Shown: positions 47,343 through 60,620 of the stretch, piece after piece | Numbering within the stretch: the stretch's first letter is position 1 | How the letters are laid out: each line of letters starts with the position of its first letter | From: Pyrocephalus nanus | Taxonomy: Eukaryota; Chordata; Aves; Passeriformes; Tyrannidae | Assembly: GCA_038380795.1 (NCBI GenBank) | Contig: CM076263.1 | Coordinates: 14,622,709 to 14,686,708 of the forward strand | Reading direction: 5' to 3' | Length of the DNA stretch: 64,000 nt | Made by a program: the position numbers and the translations under genes | The notes under the pieces: model-generated | Told to the model about the DNA's origin: nothing | Seen by the model: the letters and a program-made list of their open reading frames with translations, nothing else | Databases searched by the model: none

Positions 47343-50132
47343 GTTGATAGTGGAAGGAGTCTCAAATATAAAACAAATAGTGCAAAAATTATATAACTCT
47401 TGCCATGGTGGATATCAAGATACTAGGTGGATAAAAAGCAGTGACATAAATAAAATGGAACTTAAATGATAATTCCACTGGGAAAATATGCAATAAATGG
47501 TATCATGGATGTAATGCTAAAACCCTTACAGCTCACAGTTTCAGTAGATGGTGTGGTTTTTTTTTTTAATTACAAAAATTTAAGTCGCATTTGCTACTGT
47601 ATGATTGTGGGACAGCCAGCTTTCTCAAAGACTGGAAGAAAAATGAATGCTGATAGAATTTGGATCCCCCTTTCCCACTTTGACTACTCTCCAATTGCTC
47701 TACTAACTTCTCACAAGAGGTGCAGTGCTGAAGAGGTTTGCACCTCAGTGTTAAAAGTTGATTTTTTTAGCAGACTTCTGTGGCCTCAGTAGATAGGTGT
47801 ATATGCAGATCCTTCTGTGCATCTGTTCTCTAGTTATCAGTTGTCATAATCTCAAGTCAGTGACTTAAGTGGCTCATTGCAATATTACATGAAAAGAAAA
47901 ACTATATAGAAATTTCCGATTAATTCATATCTATGAGGAACTTCCACGTAGGGAAAGACAAGCATAATGAGGAGGAGACAAAAAAAGGTAGATTTTCTTG
48001 AAGAAAATGATATGAATTTTTCAGTAGCTCACAGAGAGAGAGAACTCAATTGCTTGAGAGGGCTCAGAACACACAGAAATTTGTTGAGCTTTTTGTATTT
48101 ACAAAATATTATTTTCCTTCAAGTACTTGGGTATCTTCAGAGGTGGTCCTGTGACTCTTGAAAGCTGAAGATTTGCATGAAGGTCTGAGACTCATGAAAG
48201 ATCTGGAAAAAGTATGTCCAATTCCGAAAAACAGCAAAGCAGTTTAAAAAACGGAGTTCCCACTGGGCTAAATATAATAAGTGGATGTTAGGAATTCTGT
48301 AATTGCATCTATCTTCTTTTTTCCTCTCCTTCCCACTGAACTCCACAATAGTACTATTTGTAGGTTCACTGCCAATCTGAGCAACATGAAGAGAAAACAA
48401 CCTGTTTGCTTCCAAAATAAAAAAACATATTATTATCTAATCCATATGGGAGAAAGCTGCAGAGCTGCTGACTCTACTAAATCTCTTTCAGCTTTTACAA
48501 TGTTCTTTTATATCTTGTGGTCTGTATTAAAAAAAAACCAAAACAAACTCACAAAATAAAACAATCCACTGTGCTTCTGCATGTTTTGACTAGGCTTGTT
48601 TTGCTAGTTCACACTAGATTATGTTTGTATAAGGAATTTGCAGAGGAAGGGACTGGGAAAAAAAAAAAGGTTTTTTTTTCTTTATATACTGCAATCCATT
48701 AGCCTATGAAGTAGAGTATGGTTGACGCACCAGAAAAGAAAGGTCTCTGCATAGTTCTGAGTGCTACTTTGAACATAAATGATAATCTCATGGAAGTAAT
48801 CATACGACATTGCAAATCTCTTATATAACAATTAAATTAAGTAACAGCAGCTGCCTACGAAAAAAAGGAATAAAACTTATCTATTTTCTGTTTGAGAGGC
48901 TTTTGCTGAACTGAATTTGAGTAATTATATGCTTTTACATATGTCCTATGAAAGTTTACTGACCAGTACAAGACAACATTATGTTAAGCACTCAATAAAC
49001 TAAATGCACTTTGGCTATATTTAAGCAATAATTAGTGGGAATCCTCAGGACTCATCGACTGTGAGAAGTAACAACATCAATTTTAAAGCAGAAAAACAGA
49101 TATAAGACCCAATTGATTTACTCATTAAGAAGAGACATTATTTCAGTTATTTACTACTATTTCACATTTTTAGATAACTTACCTCTTGTACATTACTTGA
49201 AAAATTTATTATATACATGCAACAGGTTCCTATAGTGAATTCATTCCTTAAATAACTAATCTGTTAAGCTACAGGAAGAGCAATGCTTTTTAACAGATAT
49301 ATCAATAGCAAATAGATTGGCTTTCACTCAGGAAAGCCAGGTGAGCTTGCACCACTGGAGTGACCTTTTGGACAATCACTAAAAATGTCCAGGTTGCATC
49401 AGAAAAAGCCACTGGGTTGACATCTCTTGAGGAGAGAACTTTTGTGCAAGTTGCATAGACATAAAGGATCTAATAAGAAACTGCAAACCAGGCCTACAAA
49501 ATACAAACAGAAGCTCAGCATATAATTTGAAAAGCCAACTGCAACAGACCATACATCACCCTATAAGCTAAATCAGATTCATCAGAATAATCAGCATCCT
49601 TTACTTCTCCCATGTGGATTATCCATATGGATTATTATGTCTGGTTATTTTCAAAGCAAACAGGTTTTTTTCTGTGCACATTTCTCAGACTAGCTGTGAT
49701 TGTATAAATGCTGCTGCTATGGAGTAGAGTGATAAAAAGAAGGTGGACAAATTAAGCTTAGATACTGGATGGAGAGTATCACTTCTTTAACAAAGGACAT
49801 TTAACTGTTCATAAACCAATGGATAAAACTGTCTATTTTTTTTTTTCTTTTTAGTAGATGCACTGTTTTAAGTTCTCTGCTCTCCTACAGCTTGCTACTG
49901 GTAACCTCATGAGAAACACAGGCCAGATGGAAAGCTAAGCTCAAAGTGGGAAAAGAGAAGGAATGTGATGCTAAAATTAAAGCTTCCAGGATGTGCCATG
50001 AGAAGAGCCTCTTTTGAACAGAAACCTAGTGGTTTCCTAATTTGACTTAGCCCAAGAGCCAAAATGCCACATAATTAGTTGCCCTGATAAAAACTGAAAT
50101 ATTATGTCAATTTTTCAAAATTCAAATCAAGC

Positions 50133-50175
50133 TGAATCCACATGAAACATTACACCGAATCCACATGAATCATTA
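50133..50175. repeat. Two-copy tandem repeat, 24-bp period
   Basis: GAATCCACATGAAACATTA at 50133 and GAATCCACATGAATCATTA at 50157 differ at one position. Confidence 0.85.
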
Positions 50176-51507
50176 TGATTTTCCTTTCAAAATTTCCCAG
50201 AAATTTCAATCAATGAAAGATATTATTATCTTCATTTATATGTTTATATATCTATATATTTATTTTTGATCTTCCTGCAGGATAAAATCAATTTTCCAGT
50301 CACTCAAATAGCACACCGTGATAAGATCATGCTATTAGGAATCAGTAAACTGTGTATGTAGAAACCGTGTCCTGGAGTTATTTGATTTGAGCAAGGATAC
50401 AGTCTATTTTTAGAAACTCACACTATTATAGTAAAAGTAGCACTTTTGCTATAGTCCCTCATGCACTGATTTATTTTATGGATTGTAAGTTACCAACTAG
50501 AGGTCATAGTTGTATGGGCAAACAGAGATATTGTATAGTGTCAAAACTATACCAGTCATTAAATGTCCACTCTATTATCGAATTTGTATAGTATTGACTT
50601 AGTTGCAGAATAGCTAATGATTTAGGCATAAATGAAATCACCTCTTGTCCCCTGCTATTTCATTCTCCAAGTGGTTAGAGTTAGAATTTGAGTTAAACTT
50701 CAGAAGAAATAAGGCATGATGAGTTAAGAAAATTCTGTCATCAGAAATGCATATATCAAAATGATAGCTGTAACATCATCATTTCTAAGCAAAAGGAACT
50801 AGATCTATTTTCTTCCTGTGATCAGTAATAAATTGCACTGAATTCCTAAAGGAACTGGAGGATTTACTGATTTGTTTATATGCCCAGAAATATGTGTATC
50901 TCATAAAAATTAGTACTGTAAGGGATCCACAGAGCTGTGCTTGCTTTACCCATTGCCTCTTGTCCTGTAGTGCCCATCATGGTTCCTGTCTGGCTGTACT
51001 GCAGGGGTGATGATAGTGAAAACCTTGTTAAAGACATTCTACCAGTGAAATAAATTTGATTCAGCCAGCAGCACTTTTGTGTTCGAGGACTAAAATAAGA
51101 CAGTGCTGGCGAACAGTTCTTTTCTTAAGGTGAATTGACACCTGTGATAGCAGGTTCCTTTTTCTTTTTTCTTTTTCTTTTCTTTCTTTCCTCCTCTATC
51201 AAAAGCTTTCCTTTAGGATTGAAAAGAACAAAGGGACCTCTCAAACCGTGGCTTGTTCTGTTTTTTGGTGTTGTTCCAACAGTATGCATTTTGTTCACTG
51301 AATATGGCAAAGGAAGCCAATTGTGTCTTTCAGGCAGAAATTTCTTTCCCATTTGACATATTTCAGTGTCCGAGAGCGCTGCTTACATAAAAGCAGGACA
51401 CAGAGCACAGAAACAGGGAATTTTAATCAGCAGGGCGAGTCTTTGCCTTCTATTTCCAGCCTGGAAGAAAGGGGGATGATGTAATGCTACCGTGAAACAA
51501 ACAGGGG

Positions 51508-51538
<31 letters not shown>

Positions 51539-51540
51539 AA
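51508..51540. repeat. A-rich tract beside the CpG island
   Basis: A18, G, A14. It directly abuts the GC-rich block, giving a very sharp change of composition. Confidence 0.95.
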
Positions 51541-51670
51541 GAAAGGTGAGAGAACCATCTAGAGGGGGGTGCGGGGGTGTTCCCCCCTCAAACCCCCGTT
51601 CCCCTATGCCGTCTCCCCCGGGCTGCCGTCCCTCAGTGCGGGCGGCTCTCGGTCAGGCCCGGCGCGCCCT

Positions 51671-51687
51671 CCCCGCCCCGCCCCGCC
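51671..51687. promoter_or_regulatory. Triplet of overlapping GC boxes (Sp/KLF sites)
   Basis: CCCCGCCCCGCCCCGCC. A further CCCCGCCCC-type site lies at about 51799. The position, 5 bp from the CTCF core, suits a TATA-less promoter. Confidence 0.55.
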
Positions 51688-51691
51688 GCGG

Positions 51692-51703
51692 CCAGCAGGT
51701 GGC
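51692..51703 (+). promoter_or_regulatory. Consensus CTCF core motif
   Basis: CCAGCAGGTGGC fits the vertebrate CTCF core CCASYAGRKGGC at all twelve positions. The flanks (GCGG before, GCCGCC after) are also GC-rich as in real sites. Known CTCF biology would make this a loop anchor or insulator; occupancy is inference. An E-box-like CAGGTG overlaps it. Confidence 0.6.
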
Positions 51704-52039
51704 GCCGCCGCCCCGGGAATCGCCCCGGGCGGGCCCGCCGCGCCCTTCGCCGCCTCGGGGGGCCCCTCCGGCCGCCCGGGCCGCCCTCAGCGCTCCGACC
51801 CCGCCCCTCTGAGCGCCCCGGCTCGCCGGCAGCTCGGGGTAGGGGCCTTCTGCGGATGTAGGTCGGCGATGAGTGCGCTTAGGGAGCCGCAGCGCCCCAA
51901 AGTCGCCCGGGGTATTTTGTGGTGGTGGGTGCGCGACGCTGCGGAGCGCTCCAGAAACTTGGGCTGGCTTGCGAACATGAAAAAGAGGTCGTAGCATCAA
52001 AATAGCCAGATGGCTACCAGGCCGTGTAAAAGATTCTGT

Positions 52040-52599
52040 GTTAACTCTCCTAGCTTCTGACTGAGAGCTCTCCCTCTACTCCTTTCACACGAGACTCCCT
52101 CTGGAGTACTGCATGGCCAGGTTTGGAGTCCTCAGAATTGGAAAGAAGTGAACCTGATGAGAGTGAGTCCAGGGGAGGGCAGCAGAAATGATCAGAGGGC
52201 TGGAACACATCTCTTATGAGGAAAGGTTCGATGGTGTTTTGCCTGAAGAAGAGAAGGTTTTTGATACTTAAATAGAGGATTATGAGAAAAAGGGGGTCAA
52301 AGTTAGTAGCAGGAGAACTTCTGTAGTGATAGGAGAAGAGGTCATGGTTTTAAACTACAAGAGGGTAGATTCAGACTAGGTATAAAGAATGAATTTTTTA
52401 TGATGAGAGGTGAAACAGTGATACAATTTTTCCCAGAGAGGTAGTAGATACTCAGTCTCTGAAAACATTCATGCTCAGGTAAGACAGGGCTCTGAGCTAA
52501 GTGATCTATTTGAAAGACTGCAGGGATGGGTGGGACTAGATGACCTCTAAAGTTCCCTCCCAAACCAAACTTTTTAGTGGTTCAAGGGTTCTGTGATTG
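52040..52599 (+). mobile_element. CR1 LINE copy H, 3' fragment
   Basis: The plus strand gives a decayed RT C-terminus (LPLEYC-like at about 52098, AEMIRGLEHISYEERF at about 52182-52230, EEEKV) and a CR1 3'UTR (GGACTAGATGACCTCTAAAG at 52532, ending GGTTCTGTGATT at about 52597). It starts within about 40 bp of the CpG island's edge. The frame is broken throughout, so this is an older copy. Confidence 0.85.
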
Positions 52600-55500
52600 G
52601 GCTGTCACTTGACATGAACCTGAAAAGTAATGAACTCCACTCTGTATTACACGGGGCATCCAGTTTAGCATGTCACTTTTCAGACACTGTATCTGCCAGC
52701 TAAAGGAAGTTACTAAAAGTAGTTATGGCAATTACTAGTATAAAACCAGTTATAGATAACATTACTAGCTTCATCAGATTTCAGATAATGTTATAACGGT
52801 TGGTTGTCATTTTTAATTACCATGACATTATCATAGAGCTTAACTTCTGCAAGATCCTTTCAGTCTGTTTCTACCACAAAGGAATTACCTACTGACATCT
52901 CTTGGCATGGACTGGCTAGCCAGTTTCTACCAACAGAGTCACTGAAAAACCTGCCATATGCTTTTCTGTTTGTGTTAAACTATCATAAGAGGGTAAAGAA
53001 AAAGAAGAGAAACAAAGCAAAAATGCAGAATAAGCAACAAAATATAAAGAGGTCTGAGTTAATTTGCTTCCTGTAAACATGCCATTCTGGCATGTTTCAT
53101 TGTCCTAAAATAACAAAGTTGTTGACAATATTTTTGGTTTACAGAGAGGAGGGACCTATTTCCATCCTCTTTTAGGCAAATCAAAGCACCACATATGTGC
53201 AGATATCTGGAGTATTTTATCTGCACCCTGAAGAGTTTTCCACTGGTTATGCCTGTTGAACATGCTCTACTTTGTTGTGCTAGGTGTAGATGAATAAGAG
53301 TCAAGCATAGATATACCCAGAATGAGCCCTCCGCTCCAGGTGAAGAAAGCAAACAAACAAGGAAACCCATAATTAAAAGAAACCACAAAAGAAGAATTAA
53401 ACTCTTCAGACCTGAATTATTTATGAAAGGAAAGTGAAAATAGGTAGTAATGATGTATAGCAGGAACATCTGTTAAACATGCAAAATGTCTATAATATTA
53501 GTATTATTTAGAGCTTTAGCTAGTCAGACAGAGATAAGAGTATGTATTTAAGGGTTATGAGCTCTGTGGATATTGTTAATGGACAGCTTCAGTGGGGTGC
53601 GTGTCCTATCACAGAGTAGAAAATTCTTCAGACCTAGGACTCCTATTGCCTCTTTCCATCCTTTTTTGTTATATAGGCTCTAGTTAGGAGAGTACTTGGT
53701 GGTTTAACGAGTGACTAAAGGGCACTTGTTACATGAAGAATTTAATAACCTGAAGGATCAATTTTCATTTGTGCTTATCCTGCCTGTGACAGTAACCAAA
53801 TTGAACTATATTCCTACTGCAAAACTTCCTGTGTCTTGTTCTAAGAATATTATTTACAGCATCGATTCATATCTTTAATCTTCTGCTGTTCTTTGTATTT
53901 CTTTCTTGCTCATTTTTTCTTCTGGCTTCTTCCTTTTTCTCTGCAGTCTTCTCTGGTTTTTCATGTTCACCCACATCATCTTCAGCTCTCTGACATTTCA
54001 GTCTGTTGATGCACACAAACATTCTGCCAAAACAGTTTAGCTAGAAATAGGGCCATGGAAATAGGGCTGTCCTTAGCGACTGCTCCATTTTCAGCGCTGC
54101 ATTGTACCAACTGTGATTGACAGGGGTCATACTGTCAAGCCTAGTAGTTCCTAAGTGGTGATTAATTGGACTAGTGATACCTGGATGGGAGTTGATGGAC
54201 ACCTGCACTAATGCCTCCTAGATACAGATTATTTACTCTTTCAGAAATGCCACACTGGATGATTTACTATGATTTGCTAATTATTGTGTGTGTTTGACTG
54301 TTCATTTTGCCTCTACTCACCTCAGTTATGAGGTCTGCTGAGTCTCACTCTGAGGAGCTATAAAATATGGGAGCTGAATGAAGGCAAGAGGAATGGATTC
54401 AAAACATCTGAAATGCATCTGTCAGAAGTCTGATACTTTGTCTAAAAAGTCATTTTCATCTAAAAATGACAAGTTACGGAGCTCAGGAAGTAATTTGTGG
54501 ACCCATGTTTCAAGAACACATGAGGATTTGTAAAGCAGTGTTACTGTCCTAGGCAATCTCTTTACATCATGCTTTTATTCTTACTTTTTCAACCTTAGTC
54601 TGCTTTGTCCTACCATAGTCTAATTATCAAGACCAAAACAATCAAAACTCTATTTATAAACTTCCTTTGTTTGTCTACTTTTGTCTGCCTATTCCAAAAA
54701 GTAAAAGAGCAATTTGGAGTATTTCATTAGACTTAATCTGTCATCATAAATCACTGTAAAACTTCCTTTATATTTGTGCTTCTTGTATTTATTTTGTCTG
54801 TGGATGCATTTGGTCCCACAAAAAAAATATTAATGGTTTAAGCAGAATTGGGTATTCCAGGATGACAGTATACAAAGCTATTGCACAGCACCAGAATATC
54901 TGAACACACTACATGGCCAGATTATGGAATAAAGGAGGATTTGGAGCTGGCCCATGTTATCACTTAAAAAGAAATCTAAGTAACCATTAAGAAAAATACT
55001 GTCACTGTGGAATCTCTAGAATGAAACTAAGAAGATGTGATGACGTTTAAATTTCTTGCCCTGCAACAGCCATGTGGCACACTTTAGGTATGTTTGTGCT
55101 ACAGCTTTGGTTAAGTTCAGATATGTATCCTAGAAAAAACATTTGTTATCCTGTGGTTTGCTTTGTCAAGCATTTGTTCTTAAAAGTGCAAAAAATGAAC
55201 ACATCTGAGAAGAATTTGATAGAAATTTTTAAATCAAATGGAGTTGAGCAGGCACTTCAAGAGTGCACACAATGCAGTTCAGCTTGTAATTGGCTTCAGT
55301 CCCTGGTTCTCTGAGACATGTAGGACACCTTAGATTTATTCTTTGCTGTGTCTTCTGTTTATTAGCATCATTCCCATGAGAAGCTGACTGGCCATTACAT
55401 GACCAGTGCACAAGAATAGTTCAGTATGGAGCAGAAGGAGAGAAAAGCCTCTGATAGAAGTTGCGCTTATAGGAAACTTGAGCAAGAAGTATATTAAATG

Positions 55501-57621
55501 AAAATCTAGAAAAATCTCCTCAGGAATGCAATTTACCAGGCTTGCTTCAAAGGCCAGAGAATTCAATGAGCTTTGAAATTTAAATATCATGCTAGCATCA
55601 CTCAAGGTCACTTTCTTCACCTAGAAATGGTTCCAGGAATTCACTTAGTGTCAGATATTCCTCACCAGCTCTTTTGGTCTACAAACTCACACCTCTCACG
55701 TTGCACTCCTTATAAATAAATGCAGACAGCCTTTAACGATTGTCATGATTCAGTTCCTCAGCTGTAAGCTAATGGTAATAGTTCTCTGATTGACTGAGTT
55801 TTCTAAGACTGTGGTCATTGATGTTTGTGACATGCATAACAACTAGGTAGGCAGAGCTTTCCAAAAACTAAATAGAACAGCCCATTATACCTTTGGCAAT
55901 GACACAGGTTTGTTGCCTTTTTTATTTTTTTTTTTTAAAGCTATATTCCGTTTTTTTGTTTAAACTGTGGATTACTGCAGTAGAGTGGCGTACTTTATGA
56001 TTTATGTGAAATCTTGAACTTAGCTGCATAATGCTTTTTGGAAATTTGCAGTATTCATTGCTCAAGTTGTACTACCAAGAATATATACTTACGGACTCCA
56101 AGGACTGCATTTCATCAGCAGAAATATACATAGAGAATTAAAACAATTGGCACACAACTGTGTTGTTTGTGTATAGGGCATGATTGCCGGAAAATGCATA
56201 ATCAGAAAATACTGCAAGAAAAGGAAGAGATGCCAGAGAAATAACTCTAAGATCATGCACTTATTTACAAGTAAAATATTTAGGGCCTTTAAGGGCAAAT
56301 GCTTTTATGAATGAAATCTCTAAATATTCCTTCTGTTTTGCTTTCACTATATTTTTGCTGAATACATAAACAGTTACTTTATATTCTTATTAGATCATGG
56401 AGAAGGGATTTTTATAATAGCCATTCTAGTTAAAAAATCTATATTCTTCACATACTAAATGACATTTCAGACTTCCAGGCTCATTAAGAAGTATTTGTCA
56501 TGTTCTTTTACTTTTTCACTTTGTGATCTCAGTATTCTCTTCAATAGAAAGGTATTTACAGCAGATCTACAATGGCTCAGGTATGTCAGAGATGTGGTGT
56601 AGAAGACTGAGAGTTAAATAATATTTTAAGGAAGTAATCCCATACCAAATATACATCTGCAAAACTTAATACAGTGATGCAACTATTTCCTGAAGATAAT
56701 GCAATGCATGCAGTTTTGTATCACTTGATATCAACAAGCCTCAAAAAGACACTCTTTGCCATTTTTCCTTGTACCAAGAAGTATAAGGCACTCTTAAGGA
56801 TTATGCCAGTCAAACTTACATAACAATATTGGATCTATATTGGCTGTTCCTGCAAACTACTATAGTATGCTTAAAGGAGGAACACTGCTAGGCAAAGTCC
56901 TGTGGACTTATCTCGTAGGAGCTTGGTGATTTGTTTCATAGACTGTAGCTTATTTTGATAGACAAATGAACTAGAAACTTTCTGGTTCTGTTGCTCGTAC
57001 AGCTGCTGTTTTAAATTGTTTTAACCTGTTTTGTTGATTACTTTAAACTGCAATAAATATAAATGGAATAAAGTAGAAAGCAGGCTATGAAAGCAAAATT
57101 AGAATTTGTAAGCAAAGTGATTAATGTTGCCCACATAAACAGACAGAAATTGCAAAGCATAAAATCTGTGCATGAAATTTTTTTATCTAGTCTCATGTAG
57201 TTTTGAAAGAGAAGCCAAGTGGGGCTCTGGGTACTTTATAAGTAGTCTTGCTACCAGGTACGCTACACCTAGTGTTCTTGTCTGAACAACTGTCAATGTA
57301 TCTGACAGGCTGTGAGATTCACCTATGAGTTGCTGGTGTTAGTTTGTGTTGTCTCAGATGTATTTCCACTAAAACAGAGATTTCTAGTCTATTTTGGTTT
57401 CATAGCATTTACTTCTGGACTATGCAGCTGAAAAATTAACTGTAGATCATGCTAATGCTCTTGTTTTTCTGTTTAGATTTTCAACACTTTAGGGGAAGGA
57501 TTTAGGGCATTTATTGCCTTAAAAGTTTGACTGCAGTTCACGTTTCATGGTTTGACAGTGCTGTGCTGCTAAAATGTTCTTCTGCCTCCTTAGCCACTCC
57601 TTCAGCACACAGCAAAGTATG

Positions 57622-57649
57622 TTAGTAAGTAAGTAAATAAATAAATAAA
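57622..57649. repeat. TAAG/TAAA tetranucleotide microsatellite
   Basis: TTAGTAAGTAAGTAAATAAATAAATAAA-type run. Confidence 0.9.
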
Positions 57650-59031
57650 CTCTGCCTGCTAAAAGAATTAGCTTTATTATATGTTATTTATGCCCTTATG
57701 TGAGTTCTATGTATGTAATTTGTGTCTAACATTTCACTTGTCTGAGCAAAATCAGGAATGGAGAACCTGCAGAAATGGTGCTTCACAAAGACAAAAATGG
57801 GATTTTTTAGTAAACTCTATGATCCAGTCTGCTTAGATGATGTAGTCAAGTGGAGGTCAGAGACAATTTGACCTTGTTCAAGTATTACTGATATACTAAA
57901 ATTGCTTCCTACCCTTTCAATGAACATTGATTCCTTTATTTCCCAAAGCTTCATAGCAATGTGGAATGCTTAGCTGTAGGAAAGTTATTTTATTTTTTTT
58001 TTTTTAACTAGCCCAGTGAATTGTCATGGGTAAAGTAAGAAGTGTACTACCTCAGTCAGTGCAAAAACCCATCTTTCAAGGAGGAATCCTTCAAGGGAGG
58101 ATCTGGGGAAGGTGAAAAGAGGGGAAGAATCGAGCAATTCTCACACAGCTATGTTTACCAGCACTGGAGACACTCCAGTCATGGACCTGAAATTTTGAAG
58201 GGGCTTTAGGAAAGTTTAATTTTGAAAATCCCTGTTTTTAAATTATGAACATTATACACTGGAGATAAAATTACTGGTAAAAACTATTACTTGCCAGCTC
58301 AAGATTTCCGGGAAAAGTATTTTGGTTTGACACTGATAAAAATCCAAGGGTTTCTTCTATCTTTGTACAAGGCAGAAATTTTTAGTAATGTTTGCAGTCT
58401 GCCAAAAAATTCTTGTAAGTAATTTTGTTCTTTATTTGCTTGTTTATTATGTTTTTCAAAGCTTGAAAATAATTATATTTGATACTCTTTCCAGTAGAAA
58501 CTGTATAAGATAAATCCTTAATAAAGTCTCAAATAAAATGAATTGAGAAATTTAGATTCAAGTACTGAAACTTTTTCTTCAATATAAATCTTTTCCTCAG
58601 TCATGCCTAAGAAAATCAAATGTAACATACTCCATACTGCTACCATTGTTGTTAGCTGCTTGAAATGTTATTGCTCTGGACACTAACTGTCAGCAGAAGC
58701 TATTAATAGAAAAATGGCAAAACCTAAGACACCCTAATGACAGGGAAAATGCTTAGAAGCAGAGAAACCTCTGACAACAGGTTGCTATGGGGTGTTATTT
58801 TGTTAACCATGCCAAAATATGCAAAATTTTAAACTGAACACCTGTTAAATTGGTTTTGTTAGAGGCCTGATGCTGTTATATTGTTCTGTTACCCTGTAAA
58901 AAACAAAATCCAATTACAGTCTATGTTTGTAGAGCAAATAAAATTATTACAAGTGTAGTATTAAAAAACGCTGTTTTGAAACAAGGTGTAATGTAATACT
59001 TAATATACCACCTAATTTGAGAGGGGTATGT

Positions 59032-59056
59032 GATTGATTGATTGACGGATTGATTG
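59032..59056. repeat. GATT tetranucleotide microsatellite
   Basis: GATTGATTGATTGACGGATTGATTG, one interruption. Confidence 0.9.
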
Positions 59057-59744
59057 TAAATGTTTCCCTTACTGAGCAAGACTTTTGATCTTGCAGCTCA
59101 TGTTCATGATGTGAACATAGGTGTGAAATTTTAATTTTTGATTTTAGCTGTAATCTTGAGATCTGTAAGGTCTATTTGTTATAGGCAGATAGCATAGCAA
59201 ATTCACATAATTTTATCTGGCACTTCAGGTATATAAGTCCTCTTGAACACATTGAAAAAAAAAAATTCCTGCCTGATAGCATTTCTCGTTAGTCACAAGT
59301 CACCATTCCAGTGTCTTTCATAAGCTACAGTAAAGACTTTTTACAAGTGGTGAGGATGGCTTTGAATCTTACAGGAAGGGTAGTGGTAGAGATGCAAACA
59401 GGATAAACTGAGATCATCAGTTCGGAGCATTTCATTTTTCCCCAGAAAGTAGTGAAAAGTGGAAAAAATGTGTTTCTACATGTGGCACATTTCTGTCACT
59501 ATGTAAAGATAAACTAAATAACATTCCTTGATTTATGTTATAGAAAGAAAAACTGCACAATTACATAGTTTGACTTCACCTTTGAATAAAGGATATTATA
59601 TAATTCTTAAAAAGTTCTATTTTGACTAGCTGTCTTTAGCCTGTGTCATTCTGTACATTCTTGGCCTAATTCTGCTTCTGCAGTAGAAAAAGTTGCCCAC
59701 TCCCAAAGTCACTCAAAAGATGATTTCTTTTATTTCAGTTTTGC

Positions 59745-60620
59745 CCATTGCCCCTTGTGCTGTTACTGGGTACCACTGAGAAGAGTCTGCCTCCATCTCA
59801 TGTACCCCTGCCACCAGTCAGGCACTTATAGATGTGAACAAATTCCTCCTGAGCTTCATTGTGGCTATACACTCCCAGATCTCTCAGCCTCTCCTCATAT
59901 AAGAGACACTCTGGTCTCTAAACCACTTTTGTGGCCCTTTGCTGGAGTCACTCTATCATGTCCATGTCTGTGTACTGGGAAGCCCAGCCTGACGGGAGCA
60001 CATAAGCAGCTCGTGGTCAGTTTGGCCTCTACCAGGACCCACATGTCTTTTTTTGTAAAGCTGATCTCCAACCAGTCAGCTTCTAGGGTATGCTAATGCA
60101 TGGAGTTATCCCCTTTCAGAGGGAGAACTTTGCATTTCTCTGTACTGGACTTCATGAGGTTTTTCCCAGCCGTTTTCACCAGCCTGTCTAGAACCCTCTG
60201 AATAGCAGCACAGCCATGGAGTATCAGTCATTCCTCCCAGGTTTGTGTTATATGCAAACTTGCTAAGAGTTCACTCTCTCCATGGCCCGGGTCATTTTGG
60301 ATTCAATAGCAGTCTCTGGGGTACATCACTAGTCATTGGCCTCAAGCTGGACTTTGTGCCTCTGATCACAATCATTTTTTTCCTGGCAGTTGTTTTAAAT
60401 CCTCCTCAATTACCATTTACCTAGTACATACTTCATCAGCTTGTTTATGAGGATGTTATGGAAGACAGTGTTGAAAGCCTTGATAAAGTCAAGATAAACA
60501 TTTCCACTGCTCTCCATCTTGCCACTCATCACCTTAGCAGATGTTCATCACTGTTCTGCTTATCAAATGCTTTTAGTATGAAACTTGGACATAGAACAAG
60601 ATTTTGTGGGGAGGACAGTA
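59745..60620 (-). mobile_element. CR1 LINE copy I, RT region, minus strand, decayed
   Basis: On the plus strand the antisense CR1 landmarks run in order: CACTGAGAAGAGTCTGCCTC (59773), CTCTCAGCCTCTCCTCAT (59880), GAGGGAGAACTTTGCATTTC (60119), CAGCCTGTCTAGAACCCTC (60181), CTGGGGTACATCACTAGTCA (60317) and GAGGATGTTATGGAAGACAG (60449). This covers the RT from the palm to the C-terminus. Motif C on the minus strand (codons within 60244-60258) reads F-A-Y-N instead of F-A-D-D. Frames are broken, so there is no coding potential. Neither end is sharp. Confidence 0.88.

Larger units (their letters stand above)
44587..51507. other. AT-rich unique sequence, no gene recognised
   Basis: It holds A15 (45984-45998), a GGGGTTT pair (46116-46137), T23 (46723-46745), an A/C tract (47297-47342) and a 24-bp-period repeat (50133-50175). 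A polypyrimidine run lies at 51158-51195, leading toward the CpG island. Frames up to 117 codons (minus 44909-44556; plus 47466-47792) are unrecognisable and lack splice-site or homology support. Confidence 0.55.
51550..52000. promoter_or_regulatory. CpG island, candidate promoter or insulator
   Basis: By hand count about 55 CpG dinucleotides lie in 51550-52000, while the surrounding tens of kilobases have almost none. It contains repeated GC boxes, a CTCF core motif and strong G/C hairpin potential (GGGGGG at 51564-51569 against CCCCCC at 51582-51587). Long open frames cross it on both strands, but this is expected from GC content. The two longest plus frames begin at GTG, not ATG. The only ATG frame with a purine at -3 starts at 51869 and is 41 codons (MSALREPQRPKVARG...). 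Orphan CpG islands in birds usually mark a transcription start. Direction and target gene cannot be told from sequence. Confidence 0.75.
52600..59744. other. AT-rich unique sequence, no gene recognised
   Basis: It contains simple repeats at 57622-57649 and 59032-59056, T13 at 57993-58005 and short T runs. A Glu/Lys-rich minus frame (54022-53867, 51 codons) and a 136-codon minus frame (53469-53059) were examined and are not supported as genes. Confidence 0.55.

Noticed and set aside
51492..51994. Overlapping 94- to 141-codon proline/arginine/alanine-rich frames in the CpG island
   Set aside because: Several frames on both strands are open at once, as expected from GC content. Two of the plus frames start at GTG, and none shows a known domain.
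53059..53469. 136-codon minus-strand frame
   Set aside because: No recognised motif or domain, and no exon-like context.
53867..54022. Minus-strand 51-codon Glu/Lys-rich frame with acceptor-like TTTCTAG upstream
   Set aside because: Purine-rich DNA easily gives such frames. There is no donor site in a sensible place, no recognisable domain and no neighbouring exon.
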